NCBI GenBank assembly: GCA_010279815.1
Contig: QEOQ01000460.1
Coordinates: 757,409 to 821,408 of the forward strand
Length of the DNA: 64,000 bases
Reading direction: 5' to 3'
From: Brachionus plicatilis
Lineage: Eukaryota; Rotifera; Eurotatoria; Ploima; Brachionidae
Below the pieces are notes generated by a model, which saw only the letters and a program-made list of their open reading frames with translations, was not told the DNA's origin and made no database searches. Of this stretch, positions 1-12,560 are shown piece after piece; within the stretch, counting starts at the first letter, position 1, and each line of letters begins with the position of its first letter. A program made the position numbers and the translations under genes.

Positions 1-155
1 TATTGAATCGATTATTGATAATCGATTGCCAACACTATCTTAGACCTTGTGATTTACGCACAAGTCTGCCCTCAACCATATTTTTAAAAATAAAACTTAA
101 AAATTAATTCGCCAAATCAAAATATCAGTAAAGTAAGCTTTTTTGGTCACTCAAG

Positions 156-3100
156 GAGTTATATTTTGGCCGAATCCATTGACGCACATGCGAGTCAGAT
201 GCCGAATGGGAATTTTATGGGTAAAAAAATTTATTTCGAAAATTTTGTTTGAAATTTTTATAAGTTTCCGTTTGATGAACAACTTTGTGTTATTGCATTC
301 GGGAGTTGGAGCTATACTTCCAGTTATTTGAATTACACTTTGATGAACGAAAATCCGGTGATCGAAAATTATACGGAACATAACGAATGGTCATTGATTG
401 AATATAAACCTTTTAGATATGAAATCAAATTTTCGAACTGGATCGAAGATGACACATTTACAGAGATAAGATACAAAATATTGATACGACGAAAGCCATT
501 ATTTGTCATACAGAATTGTGTTTTTCCAGCAATGATGCTCTGTTTGTTGACGCTGGTTTCTTTTTTTATTCCTTTTGCTCAAGCAATGCAGATCGGAATC
601 AGCATCATGCTCTCATTTTCAGTCTTTAAACTGCGACTGAGCGACGATGTGCCAGTTCAGTCTGACTCAATACCGCTTATCAACATTTACTTTACTTTAT
701 GCATGACTTTTTCGTTAACTGCCATGGTATGGTTCTCAATAGTTAATTTGTTAAAAGAGCGCAAAAAAGTTCCACATTTCTGCAAGATGCTTGTTCTCAA
801 ATACCTTTGTTATGTAATGTGCATTAAATTAGATGAAAAAAAGAGCCAAACTTTGGATCAGGAAAAACTGAGCATGCAAATAAAAAAAGGTGCAGTTTTT
901 TTATCGGGAAATTCAAAAGATAAATATCAAAAAACCACTGACAAAAAAACAAAAATGAAGCATAAAAGTATTTTAAAGACTAAATTTATTCTTTTTTGGC
1001 TAATTTTTAATTTTCGAATTTAGACAGTGAAAACGAATATGGATTTGGATATTACAGCAAAAGTTCAAATCAAGATATTGATAATGAAAATTTGAATTTT
1101 TCTCACATGCCTAAAGTTATTTGGTTGCCGCAAAAAAATCAAATTATCTCAGGTAAATCAAATAGTTTGCCTTTCGTTTCACAAATAGATATTAAAAAAC
1201 AGAGTAGTTTAAAAGTCATTCGTCTTAAGTCAAATCCAAGTCCGGACCTTTTTTTTTTAAATGTCTGAGCTAAGACTTTAATTTTTTTTGGCACTTTTAA
1301 ACAACTCTTTTAAAAAATATTAGTCAATGCTAATGTTCGAGTTTTATCTCTCTAAGTTGCATGATATTTTTTCTTTTTTGATAAAAAAATTAATTTAAAA
1401 ACGAACCCCTATATAACCAAATCCTCTATATTACGAATAAAAATCCAGGAACTAATTTTTTATAAAGGAAAAAGATTGCTTATTTTCTTTGGCAAAACGA
1501 ACCTCTTTATAAGGAAATCCCCATAAAACGAACTTATAAAAAATAATCGAGAGATACTTTTCTTAAGGAAAAAAATCTTTATATAAGGAATTAAAAAAAT
1601 TACATCCGTTTATTGACACCGTGATAATAAAAAGATAGTAAATAAATATTTGGCAATTGCTTGATAAAGATAAAAATTTTAATTGATAAAATAAAAATTA
1701 AAAGCAATTCTGCAACAGAAAATGTAATGATCGCGCAGGTCGCCAATTTGCGGTCGACGTTTTGGCCCTTTTTTTATAAGCTATAAAATGGTGTATTCAT
1801 TTGTTTTTAAAAAAATATGTTTAGACAATTAAAATTGACCGGAGACGAAGATTTTTGAAGTTTTTCACTATTTTTGTATCTCGTCCTTGGTTTAACCCCT
1901 AATTTAACCCCAATTCAAATTTTTTTTCGCAGAATCCGGATAGAATTCTGAACAAATTATTGAGCTAATTTTTGTTAATTTTTGACCTTTAAGCCCATAA
2001 ATTTTGACCAAAAAGTGTAAGTATTTATTATGTTTTGAATCATATATTTTTACTTTAATAAATTAGTGAACATTAAAAATTTCAATTTTTTTTAATAAAA
2101 ATTTAAACTTGTTGGTCAAAATTTATGGGCTTAAAAGTCAAAAATTAACAAAAATTAGCTCAATAATTTGTTCAGAATTCTATCCGGATTCTGCGAAAAA
2201 AAATTTGAATTAGGGGTTAAACCAAGAACGAGATACAAAAATAGTGAAAAACTTCAAAAATCTTCGTCTCCGGTCGATTTGGTCAATAATGGTCAAAATT
2301 TATCTTTTTAAAAACAAATGAATATATCATTTTGTAGCTCATAAAAAGAGCTTTAAGAATCTGTACAATAATAATTGAACATGTTTACAAAATCATTATA
2401 TTTTTAGAACTAAAAGGATACAACTAATAATTTTGGAGCTAATCTTTGAGTTAGGGGTAGCCATAAAAATTATTTTTCTTAACCCCGCTAAAAAATTGGC
2501 TTTCCAAAGTTTTCATATATTCAGAAAAGAATTTGTTGTCGAAAACGTCAAATTCAGAAAGTGTTGTAGTTTTGATCTGCGGGATCCTTATCTCTCTTGA
2601 AGTAAGGATAGAGATTATAAAAAAAACATTCTGAACAAATAACAAGTCCTTTCAAAGCTGGTCAAAGAATACAACGTAAATGCTCCTACGATTTCTACTA
2701 TTTTGTCTTCGAAAGCAAAAATTTTATAACATTACGAAAAGAACTTAGCCGATCCAGAAAAAAACAATCGATACAATAAATGAACCGAAAAAATTTTATG
2801 AAAATAATATAGATGATAATTCTGGTGTAATCAATTTAGTATTTAATATTGAAAATTTAATAATTGAAAGTGGCTTTTCCAAAGAACCATCTATTACCGA
2901 TTTTTTTCAAAATATTTAACTTTTTGTTTTTTTTTCGCATTTTATTTTAATTTAGTTTAAATCTTTTTGTATCCCTATCGTTTTATATGGGAATTTCGAT
3001 AATTTATCAAGAAAATGAAAGTTGGTAAATTTATGTCAAATTACGCTTTTTTACATATTTTAGGTAAGTTTACAAAATCGACTATTTTTATTGAACGCAG

Positions 3101-4432
3101 CAAAAACCAGTATCGAAAAGAACCTATTTTCAACTAATAGAAAAAAATTTATTAGATTTTTTATCATTTTGTTCTGTTCTTTTGTAATCAATTTCACAAA
3201 ATAGATTTTTATGGTTTAATTGCCAATAGATGACAGAATCAAAATAATTTTTTGTCAATAAAGATCTGAAAAAGAATCTGAAAGATAATAATAATAATCA
3301 ATAAAAGCTACGGCAAGCATGCTTGCCGAGAAGTCATACAAGGAAAACTTCTATGGTAGTTAAATGCACATAGATCAAGGGACATGGGACAAGATAAATT
3401 TATTTTATGTTCGTTTTTTTACCAAAAAAAGCTTGTTGTCAAAAAACAGGCCAAAAATTGTTAAGAAGTTTTCAGTTTTTTATGATTCAAAAAAAAACTC
3501 TAATTATTTTGAATTTAGATAATCTTTTTTATTCTCTTAAAATTTAAATCTTGAATAATTAGAATTGTATTTTTTTGCAGCAAATTTAAGAAATAAAAAG
3601 CTATTTTCGAATCAAAATAAAAAAAATATTTTTCTTAGAAATGTTTTGTTAATTTGTCCGTTTATAAAATTTTTTTTCGATAACTTTTCAGTATTAATCT
3701 TAAACGGTTAGTATATATCAATAAATGTTAAAATTTAAGCATCGCATTTTCATTTCTTTTAGTTATTGATTATTTTATCTTGTTTAATAATAAGCTAAGT
3801 TAGCTTATTATTTTTCTTCTTCATTCAGAAGAGTATGAAAAGCTTTAAGTCGATAAAAGTTTGCTAATAAATTAATAAAGATTTTCGAATAAACAGGAAT
3901 CGTTTTTTTGGAAATGTTTTTAGCTAAATTTAAAATTAAAAATTTTTCTAATTTTTAACAAGATAAGCATAGAATGAAAGACAATAATTGGGAAATGCTT
4001 ATATCAAAAAATGCGAGGCATCATTTTAATATGAATAGTTTTAACACCAGTACGGCCCAAAGTACGCCTTTAACAAATTTCAACGATCGCAATACGTGCC
4101 TTGATTCATCAAGATCATCATCTGCTAATAGTAAAAGTACCCAATTAAAAAACATATTTGATGGATCAATTTTGATCAATAATGAATTTATTCCATCAAA
4201 AGCCAAACATCACTCAAGATCCAGAACACTTCATCAAACCAGTTTAATTTTGAATGAACCAAATAATTGTAGAAACAAAAACCTGAAAGAGCAACTATCA
4301 GAACAACAAATTATAAAAATATTGAACAATTTTGTATTTTTACTTTTTTTAATTTTCATAGTTGCTTTGCATTTAATAAGCTTAATAATTTTACCATATT
4401 TTATAAAAACGCCCTTGTCTATTGACGATTAA
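156..4432 (+). CDS. Nicotinic acetylcholine receptor-like subunit, non-alpha type (5' partial)
   Basis: This is a Cys-loop ligand-gated channel subunit of the synaptic plasma membrane. Inferred exons are 156-220, 265-967, 1024-1152 and 3963-4432, joined with matching phases; earlier exons lie outside the window. Joining the first two exons across a 44-nt intron restores the Cys loop: Cys, 13 residues, Cys, including FPFDEQ, then FGSWSY. Exon 2 carries the end of the ligand-binding domain and M1-M3. The last exon carries the long M3-M4 cytoplasmic loop and the hydrophobic M4 before the stop at 4430-4432. An AATAAA signal is at 4467-4472. There is no vicinal Cys-Cys pair in loop C, so it looks like a non-alpha subunit. 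The M1-M2 linker and M2 are unusual: the canonical GEK at the pore mouth is absent and M2 contains Lys and Arg. The family call is firm; orthology to a named subunit is not. The 5' exon boundary at 156 is the least certain. Confidence 0.88.
221..264 (+). other. 44-nt intron inside the Cys-loop codons
   Basis: The intron starts GTAAAA and ends ATAAG. Removing it joins TGG to TTTCCG in frame and gives exactly 13 residues between the two Cys-loop cysteines, which is the invariant spacing of the family. That makes this very short intron well supported without transcript data. Confidence 0.85.
1200..1309. mobile_element. hAT-like miniature inverted-repeat element, copy 1
   Basis: This 110-bp non-coding element lies in the last receptor intron. 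It starts CAGAGTAGTTTAAAAGTC and ends with the near-complementary ACTTTTAAACAACTCTT. It is flanked by a perfect 8-bp direct repeat TTAAAAAA at 1192-1199 and 1310-1317. The CAGAG-type ends and 8-bp duplication fit a non-autonomous hAT element. A core CCAAGTCCGGAC is shared with the copy at 61560-61825. Confidence 0.7.
1765..2351. repeat. Large fold-back (inverted-repeat) element in receptor intron
   Basis: The left arm (about 1765-2013) and right arm (about 2112-2351) are near-perfect reverse complements over most of about 240 bases, separated by an AT-rich loop of about 100 bases. Shared blocks include CCGGAGACGAAGATTTTTGA with its complement near 2250-2275, and AAGCCCATAAATTTTGACCA with its complement near 2112-2132. 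The left arm has a small internal duplication near TTAACCCC. No coding capacity is seen. It is probably a long-hairpin MITE, and a transcript through it could fold into a long duplex. Confidence 0.8.
2352..3962. other. Remainder of receptor last intron, no gene seen
   Basis: This AT-rich intron sequence has stops in all frames apart from short chance frames. The AG at 3961-3962 gives a phase-1 junction with the exon ending at 1152, which recovers a continuous reading frame into the M4 exon. I see no conserved protein segment here. Confidence 0.6.
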
Positions 4433-7400
4433 TTCACTTTTTAATTTGTCATGTGTTTGATTATATAATAAATTTTTTTCATTTATTCTATTTAATTTAT
4501 TTAATGCGAGATTAAATTTACTGAAAAAAAATTAAAATATTAACATTGTATGAATTATTGTATTTGCCTAAAGACTAAAAATTCTTTTTAAAAATAAAAT
4601 ATAAAAGCTTTTTATTATTTGTTCATAATACTTTATAAGATCTTAAGTTTCGTCTATTCTTTTTATTCCTACTTAAAACAAACATTTTCATTTGAATCTT
4701 CTTAAAAAAGAACAGCTTTTTGACAAAACTCTATAAAATTATTTTAAAATTTGACAGTTATGAAATTTTTTGCATTGGATAATTATCAAAACTGATATTG
4801 ATCCGCAAATACGAAACTATTATGGTTTTAATAAATATTTTTTTTAATTAATAAATAATCTAATTTATCTAAAAATGTTTATATTTTTAATCGATTTTTA
4901 ATTTCCTAGATTAGAAGAAGAATTTTTTATAATTTATAATTATTTTCCCAAAAAGCAATTCTAAACTTTCGATTTTCTAAATGTAAAAATAACTAAATAT
5001 AATTATCATTGTTATAAGAAACTGCAAAATACGAATGCTTTTTCTGAAAACACTTGCAAAAGGCTCCAAAAAAAGACTCAGTTAATTAAAAAAGTGTCAG
5101 TCTTTGAGATTTTTTTTCAAAATTAATTAAATTTTTTTTTCTATTATATCAAAAATAATTTTAGAAACAAAACCAGTTCCTAAAATAAAATCTAAGAATT
5201 AAAAGTTAATAAATTAACTTTAAAGCTACTTGCGAAGGAAGTACACTGTTTTTTTTTTGTTTAGAATAAAATCAGATACATTTCTCATAAAATTTTTATT
5301 AATTTCAATGATGTTTACTAACTAAGTTTTTTTAATTCTAAACTTGATTCTATATAAAAAAAATTAGCAAGAAATTTCTTTTTTATATCAAGTATTTTTT
5401 TTGGAATAAAGTGTTTCCAAAATGATTGTAATATTTATTATATGTATTTTTAAGTCAATCATTGCAGACACTTAAAAATTTTAAATAATAATGTCCTTAG
5501 AATCCTTATTAAAAAGTTAACCACATCAAAAAATATTCATTCTGTTCAGTTGAGTGAAAGAAAGTTTAATTTAAAAATACATGACTTTTGTCAAATTATA
5601 TTTTTTATTGTTACAATATTTAAAAGAAATTTAGGTTTGTTATCTTTAATTTTTCCTGTAAACATTTATTTTACGGATTTTTTTAAAGAATTTTTAAAAG
5701 GCTATGTGTCTAGTTTTGTGTGTTAAGATTAAATATAATTAACAAATAAGAAAAAAACAAGTTTGAAAATACCATGATGAAAAATTAAAAAGAAATTAAA
5801 TGCTAGAGCATTTTCACTAATAGTTATGTCCTTGTCAAAAATTTTTTTTGGTTAAAAATATATTTTAATAAATTAAAATGATAATTTTTGGATTCACGAT
5901 CTTCGATCTAAAGTACAGGAAATGTTGAGAAGATGACATCTGTTTTGTATGATTTGTTTGCATTGACCATTTCTTTTTCCAATAACTTCATGAACAGGTA
6001 ATTAACTATGATTTCAATCATTGAGACTGGTTTTGGGAAAATAATTTTCATGGACTAAAGTGATGATACAGTGGATAAATAAACAGCTCAGACAACTTTC
6101 ATCAGACGGTTTAATTCTTGTCAGGTCATACAAATGTAAAATTAGACAAAAATTGTGAATTTGAGCATGTGTCTCTACTTTACATCTGATTTGAATATAT
6201 CGATAAATTTTTACTCTGGGTGGTCAAAGCATTCATAAAAAAATGGAGCCTGGCTTAAGAGCATTGGTTATCTTTTAATGGAAACGGACTGGCGAATCAA
6301 GGGGTAGACTAAGTAGGTTACAAAAAAACTCGGTAACTATGAGCAAGGCTTCCAAAGAGTTAGAATTGTAACAGAAAAAGTATACTTTTACTATTATTTC
6401 TATAATTTTCGTTGAAATTATTAATTCGATATTATACTAAAAAATTAGTATTTAAGAAAATGTGGATGTATTTCTACATGAGTTTTATTTAGTTACCGAA
6501 AGGCTATTTAAAGTGTGAATTAGAGTCTTATAAATGATAGTTTTGGGTCTTAGGGCAAAATTTGAAAATAGTCACAAAAAAAATAAGGTACTATTGAAGA
6601 TATTAATTTAATTTTTTTTAATTTTATTTGGTATTTTTAAATTCAAACAATTCCAAAAATAAAAAAAGCTTTTATAATTCTCGTGAAATCATGATTTAGT
6701 TTTACTCTATTAGGACAATTATTAAATATTGAAAAGCATTTCAATTAGACTAAAAGAAAATTTTCAATAGATTTATTTTTGCCAAATCTTTGTTTTCGAT
6801 TTGTTTTTATTTATCATTCGATTTAAAAAAAAACTTTAGTGTAATGCAACATTATCATGCGATTTTATTTTCAAATATTTAAATGTTTCTCTTATTCTAA
6901 AATTTTTTAAGACTTTTCTGTAACGCATTATTAACTAAAATTACTTAGTTAATAAGAATTTAAAAACTGGCATAATTAAACAAATGAAACTTCAACCAAA
7001 AATATTTTTTTTCATAAAATAATAATTTAACATTTTATTTATTCCAATTTTAGAATATAAAAAATCAATTTAATTTAATTTTAAATCCAAAAAAAATACA
7101 CATAAACATAAAAGTTGGTCTGAAATAAAATAAATAAAGAGAAAAAATAGAAGGAAATTTTTTGAATAAATTTTAATTAATGGTTAATGCATTGGTTGTT
7201 TTTATCTATCTATTTAAATGGATTAAAACCACTTCAACTAATCGATCTTAATTCATTAAACATTTTCCCCAAATTTGAATTAATTATTTAGAGATGTATG
7301 ATACTAAATTTAAACAATTTCTTTTTATTTAAACATTTTTGATTTCCAAGGATTAATTAAAAATGTAAAACAAAGCATTTTCAGTTTCGACAGCATTTCA

Positions 7401-10400
7401 AAACAACTCTTTAATATTTAAAAATTTTCCTAGAACTAGAACAGAAAAAAACGAGAAAACTCAATTTTTATCAATATTAAACTTGATCTTAATGTAATGA
7501 ATTCAATAACTTCAAGCTAAGATTTAATTAAATTCGTTTTAAATTATTCATGTTAATTTTTTAATACCAGGGACATTTGCTTTACCGAAATTGTTAGCTT
7601 TAAATAAATTTTTCAATTCAGTTTATTTGATTTTTGATTGATTGATTAATGGATCTTTGAATTTGTTTATATCAAATATTAGCAAAAAGTACACAAGTCA
7701 AAATTTGTACATTATTTGTATTGATTATTTGTGTAATTTGTTTTATCTCAAGCTTAAATTTTATGAAAGATTAGATAATTATTTGCCTTTAATTCTTCGT
7801 ATTTGTTGATCAAATAAAATCGGCATATAAACTACTGCATAAAGCAAAAATACTATTGACAATGTCAAAAACAATTTACAATAGATTTTATAAATATTTA
7901 TTAGAATCTTACAAGTCAAACTATATTTTAAAAAAAACAGACAACAGTGTCTAATTAATTGGGAAGGGATTTATTTACATAAATAGATTTTTATCTCAAG
8001 TGTGCCAAAAAATTATTTTATTACTACATTAATTTCAATCTGAATATTTTAAATAATTTTTATTTGTATGAATTTTGTTAAAAAATAAATAAAAGTTAAA
8101 AATATCTCCAATTCCGAAACTTTTTAAAGCTTTAAATCGAAAAAAATAACCAGTATTCATTATTTTTCTGATTCAAAGGTAATTTCACGTGAAATATTCG
8201 TTTAATCCCTTAAGAAATTTCGAAAATTATCATCAAAATCTATTGTGGTTTATCTTAAAAATCTCACATAGTTAATTCGGAGTCACTGCAATGCTAGATA
8301 ATAAGCAACCTAGTAAATTTAAATTAGTTTTAAAAAGTTTTAGAGTTTAAAGTTTTTTTTTTGAATTTTCATGTCAAAATTTGATAATGGCAAATTTTAT
8401 GAGCACAATCAGCATCATCGATTTCGTGACATGCTAAATTAGGTTTACCACTAGTTGATTAGAATTGTATAAATTTCTATCAAAAAAATATCAATCCTTA
8501 TTTGTGGATTTTGGATGATGATTTAAATTTTATTCAAAGTTATTGATTAAAATGAAATTTTGGCTAATATTTTCATGATTAATAGAGCTCATATATTTTT
8601 TTTGATTAGAATAAAACAACACGATATATTTATTTGAAAAATAAAATTCAAATCATTTCCTTATTTGCCTTTAAAAATGATTGAAATATGACTTGATTTT
8701 TCAAATAAACAATCATCTTGATTAATTAGTCTCACCTAGCAAGGAATTAATTTGATTAATTAAAGTCTTCTGTTATTTTTTTCCGGTGAAATTGATCAAA
8801 AATATTTTAAATTTAAATTTATTTTTTTGCACTGAAAGTCCGTCTATAATTAGTCATTATATTAAATTATATTAAATATTATATTATATTAATTAAATGA
8901 GAAAGTATTAAAATATAAAAATTGTTATTAATTAAAAATTAATTATTTTTTTCGATTTCTTAAAGAAGATTAAAGGCTTATGCCACCTTGAATTAGATAA
9001 TAATTTAATCATATGTCGTTCATTATTAAAAAAAATGTTTGGATTAATCTATAACTATTTGGAACAACAATCAACATTTTCAAAAAGAAAATTGTATAAT
9101 ATTTTAAGTAAATACTCAAATTAAAATAGCAAATAACAATACACTAGCTACATTGATTTAAAATTTCGATTCGATTTTTATTAAATTTTCAATTTGTTAA
9201 TATTAGATGTAATTAAATAAAATATTTGTAAGATTAATAAAATAATAAAGGAATTTTCATTTCTGATTCGAATACATTATACATGGATTATAAAATTAAA
9301 AATTTTTCACTAAAGAGCTATTTTTTGGATAATGAACAGATCCATTTAAAAATAGAGAAGGAACTTTCTAAATTAAATATTAATGAAAATTATTACCGAT
9401 AAGAATTTCGAGTTTATTTTATGACAAAAATCAAATTGCTGTTTTTTTTTAATTAAAATTTTGATTGAAAGGAAAAAAAGCTAGTATAAAAATTTCTAAA
9501 AAGCTCAATTGGAGAATTAAAAAATTAAATTTTTTTTTTATTGAAATTCAAGCTTATCATTTTACACGGAAGTTGTTTTACTAATTAAATAATTATTTTT
9601 GGTAAAGAGGAATTTTTATAAATTGATTTTAAGTATAGGCTGCGAATTACTAGAAATCGTTCTAATTTTTTCTCAATTAATCGCATTATACTTTTGGGTT
9701 TAAACATTATCTTAGTTAAACAAAAGGTCTAAAATAAAAAAATTCAGTAATTTAATCTTGAAAAAAATTGTGTTCTATATTTTTAAAATTATTTTATTAT
9801 TGGCGAAAAACGTCAAGCGAGTTATAAGCTATCTTTTAACTTTCGATTTAGTTTCAGTTCTGTAAAAATAAAGTGACCATATTTTTATATTAAGATTTAG
9901 CAAATCTGATTTTAGATACTTAAATTTTTCTCTTTAATAAGCAATTTGCAGATGCACTTCACAATTTAAGACACAATTCCCAAAACAGTCTCTTGATCTC
10001 TTTATAAAAATTTGATTTAATTTCTAGAATTGGAGATAAATCGTTCATTTGTGATAATGGTAGGAATTAATTAAAATTTATATAAAAAGAATTAAAGAGA
10101 CAAATATCATTTGACGCTGAATTAGCAAAGGCCTAGAGAGTGATAACAATTAAGATCTCATCAAGTTTATTTCAAGTGGCAGTTTACAGAATTAAAAAAA
10201 AAAATTACCATGAATTGCATAATGAAAATTTAAAATATATTTTTTTAATCCATTTTAATAATTGAATCTTGAATTTTTTTTATTTCATTAGTTTTTTTTT
10301 TAATTTAAAAATTAAATTCAACATTTAAACAAATTATTTCTCAATCATAGTAAAAGTTTAACTTGTTATGAAATGAAGGACTATTGAGGAACAAAATTCG

Positions 10401-11601
10401 ACTTATTAAATTTTATGTTAAGTAATTCAAGAAACTTAAAGGTGAAAGCACTTAGTTCTGATTTAAGATATTTGAACAGTCTAAACTAAAATTGAATATT
10501 ATAGTTTTATTTTGTTGATGAAGCAGGCACATGGACACTTAAACTTAAAACATTCTTCTAAATTATCAAAATTAAGCATAAACAAATGGTTTTATTTAAA
10601 CTGTTCACTCTTTTATTTAATATGAGGCTTTATTGGAACAAAATCTGGATAAAAAACAAATACCAAAATGGATAATTAGATTTTATTCAATAAAAACTAA
10701 CATAACGAGCATTTTGAAAATATCCGAGAAAAATTTCTGGTACTAGAGAAAATTTTCTCTGTTATATAATAAATTTATTTAAAAAAGGTCGATTTTACTT
10801 TTCTTTTAGAATAGTTAAGGCATATTCTGTTCAAATAAGTTTAGTTCATTTAATAATTTGAAAAAGATATTGGTAAATTCGATCCGATCCGAGATCGTTA
10901 TAGAAATTACAGTAATTTTTTAAAATTTTGGAATCCCTAATCCTTAACTAAGATTCGAATTTTTGGTAAACTCATGTGCAGTTTTTAATTAACGGCAATA
11001 AATTACATGTTTATTTTCATAATTTTTGATAATTAGAATAAACTATTAAGCAAAAGTTGTAATTAAAATTTTTAAAAATCTTTAATCATCCTTATTTTAA
11101 GATATTTAATTACGACATTTAGAATATTAAAAGGATTTGTTCATCTAATTTTATATTATTAATTTTTTTTCAGCTAAATATTTATTTAATTTGGATTCAA
11201 ATCCTTGTGCGCCTTTAGAAGATATTAGCGTCATTTATTAAAATTTCTAAAAGGCTTAGTTATCAAAACTAAAAAAACGGTTTTTTTCTTCCATATTTTA
11301 TGGTGCCCCAAATATTAGGCTTTAGTCAAACATATTCATTTCTAGTTTAATAGCCTCTGTCAGACTTCATTAAGTACAGGTAGTAATATCAGTGCCAGCA
11401 GTGTAGATATTCATATCTCCATTAACGATTTTGTACCAAAATTTAATAAAAATTATATCATAATGATCTTCTCTGGATCAGTCTTTGCTATGTGTTCTTC
11501 TTAGGTTTTTGTATCGGAATTGATACCATTTATTAGAGATACTATTTCCAAACCATTTATAATTTTATATACCTTCCTAAGTCTCTCCTTAAACGAAGAT
11601 T

Positions 11602-11610
<9 letters not shown>
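4433..11610. other. Gene-free AT-rich intergenic region
   Basis: Past the receptor polyadenylation signal at 4467-4472 I find no open frame with recognisable protein features and no paired long repeats. The stretch is dominated by A/T homopolymers and short AT repeats, such as the ATATTA-rich run near 8855-8900. Unrecognised non-coding RNA genes cannot be excluded by eye. Confidence 0.55.
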
Positions 11611-11635
<25 letters not shown>

Positions 11636-12560
11636 AAGAGGGTTGTATGACGGACTGCTCGGAAGCGTGTTCTTTCCTTCAGCCCCCTACTTCAGGTTCT
11701 ATGGATGACTAAAAACTGTAAGTAAAATACAAAACAAAAATAGTATAAAATAAAATACAAGTGAAAAGACACAAAAAAAGTTGGTTTAAGTTGGTAAATA
11801 AAGAGAAAGAATTGGTTATATAAGTTTGATCACATAATAGACTAAAATTTATCAAAAATTAAATTTTTTTATTGTTTATGAGTTCTTATTTTAAAATACA
11901 TTGTTAATACAATAATATCAATGGTTGAGTGGCAGTTTCTTTTTGTTTGTGGTTGTGAAATTTGTGTGGTATGTTTGCTGTTAATGGTGGCAATCGTTAT
12001 GTTCTGTTGAATTGCTCAGTTGATGCATCTAGAAGTGAGTTCATTTGATTGAGACGTTTTTCGATAAAGTTCATTCTTAGTTTATTATGTATGAATATCG
12101 TTTTAGTGCCTTGTGGTAGGTGAAGTACTATTTTAAGCCATTATTTTGGATAACTTCAAATTTACTCTTGTATTTTTTATTCATGACAAGGAATGGATTG
12201 CGCTATATTGAAAAAGAGATAGTACAGTTTTCATTATTATCAATATATGAATCAATCAGCTTTTTCGCTCCTTTTTGTACTTTTTCACAGATTTTGATAT
12301 CAAGTTTTAAATAAGGACTCAAGGTGCTTAATGCATTCTGTTGTGTTCTTAAAGCAATTTTTTATCTGACCCATCATACGATTTGCTTTTATAGCTGCTA
12401 CAGTACATTGTTTGTTACATTAAAAATCAGTAACAGAAGCACAAAAATATTTTCTCCTACTATAATCTTCTCTGAGACATGAATGATTTTTGAGCTTGAT
12501 AGCTAGTATTCGGCTTTTTCTTTTCTTTTATCAAACTGCATGATTTTTTTTTAAATTAAA
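11611..12560 (-). mobile_element. Decayed LINE (non-LTR retrotransposon) 3' fragment
   Basis: On the minus strand, around 12420-12050, frames broken by stops still read AIKANRMMGQIKNCF and later FEVIQNNGLK and RMNFIEKRLNQMN. These patterns are typical of the region just after the reverse-transcriptase core in CR1/Jockey-like LINEs. The minus-strand 3' end passes through a GC-richer segment (11640-11705) and finishes in eight AAT repeats (ATT on the plus strand, 11611-11634), as many LINE tails do. Multiple stops show it is dead. The 5' limit is approximate. Confidence 0.6.
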
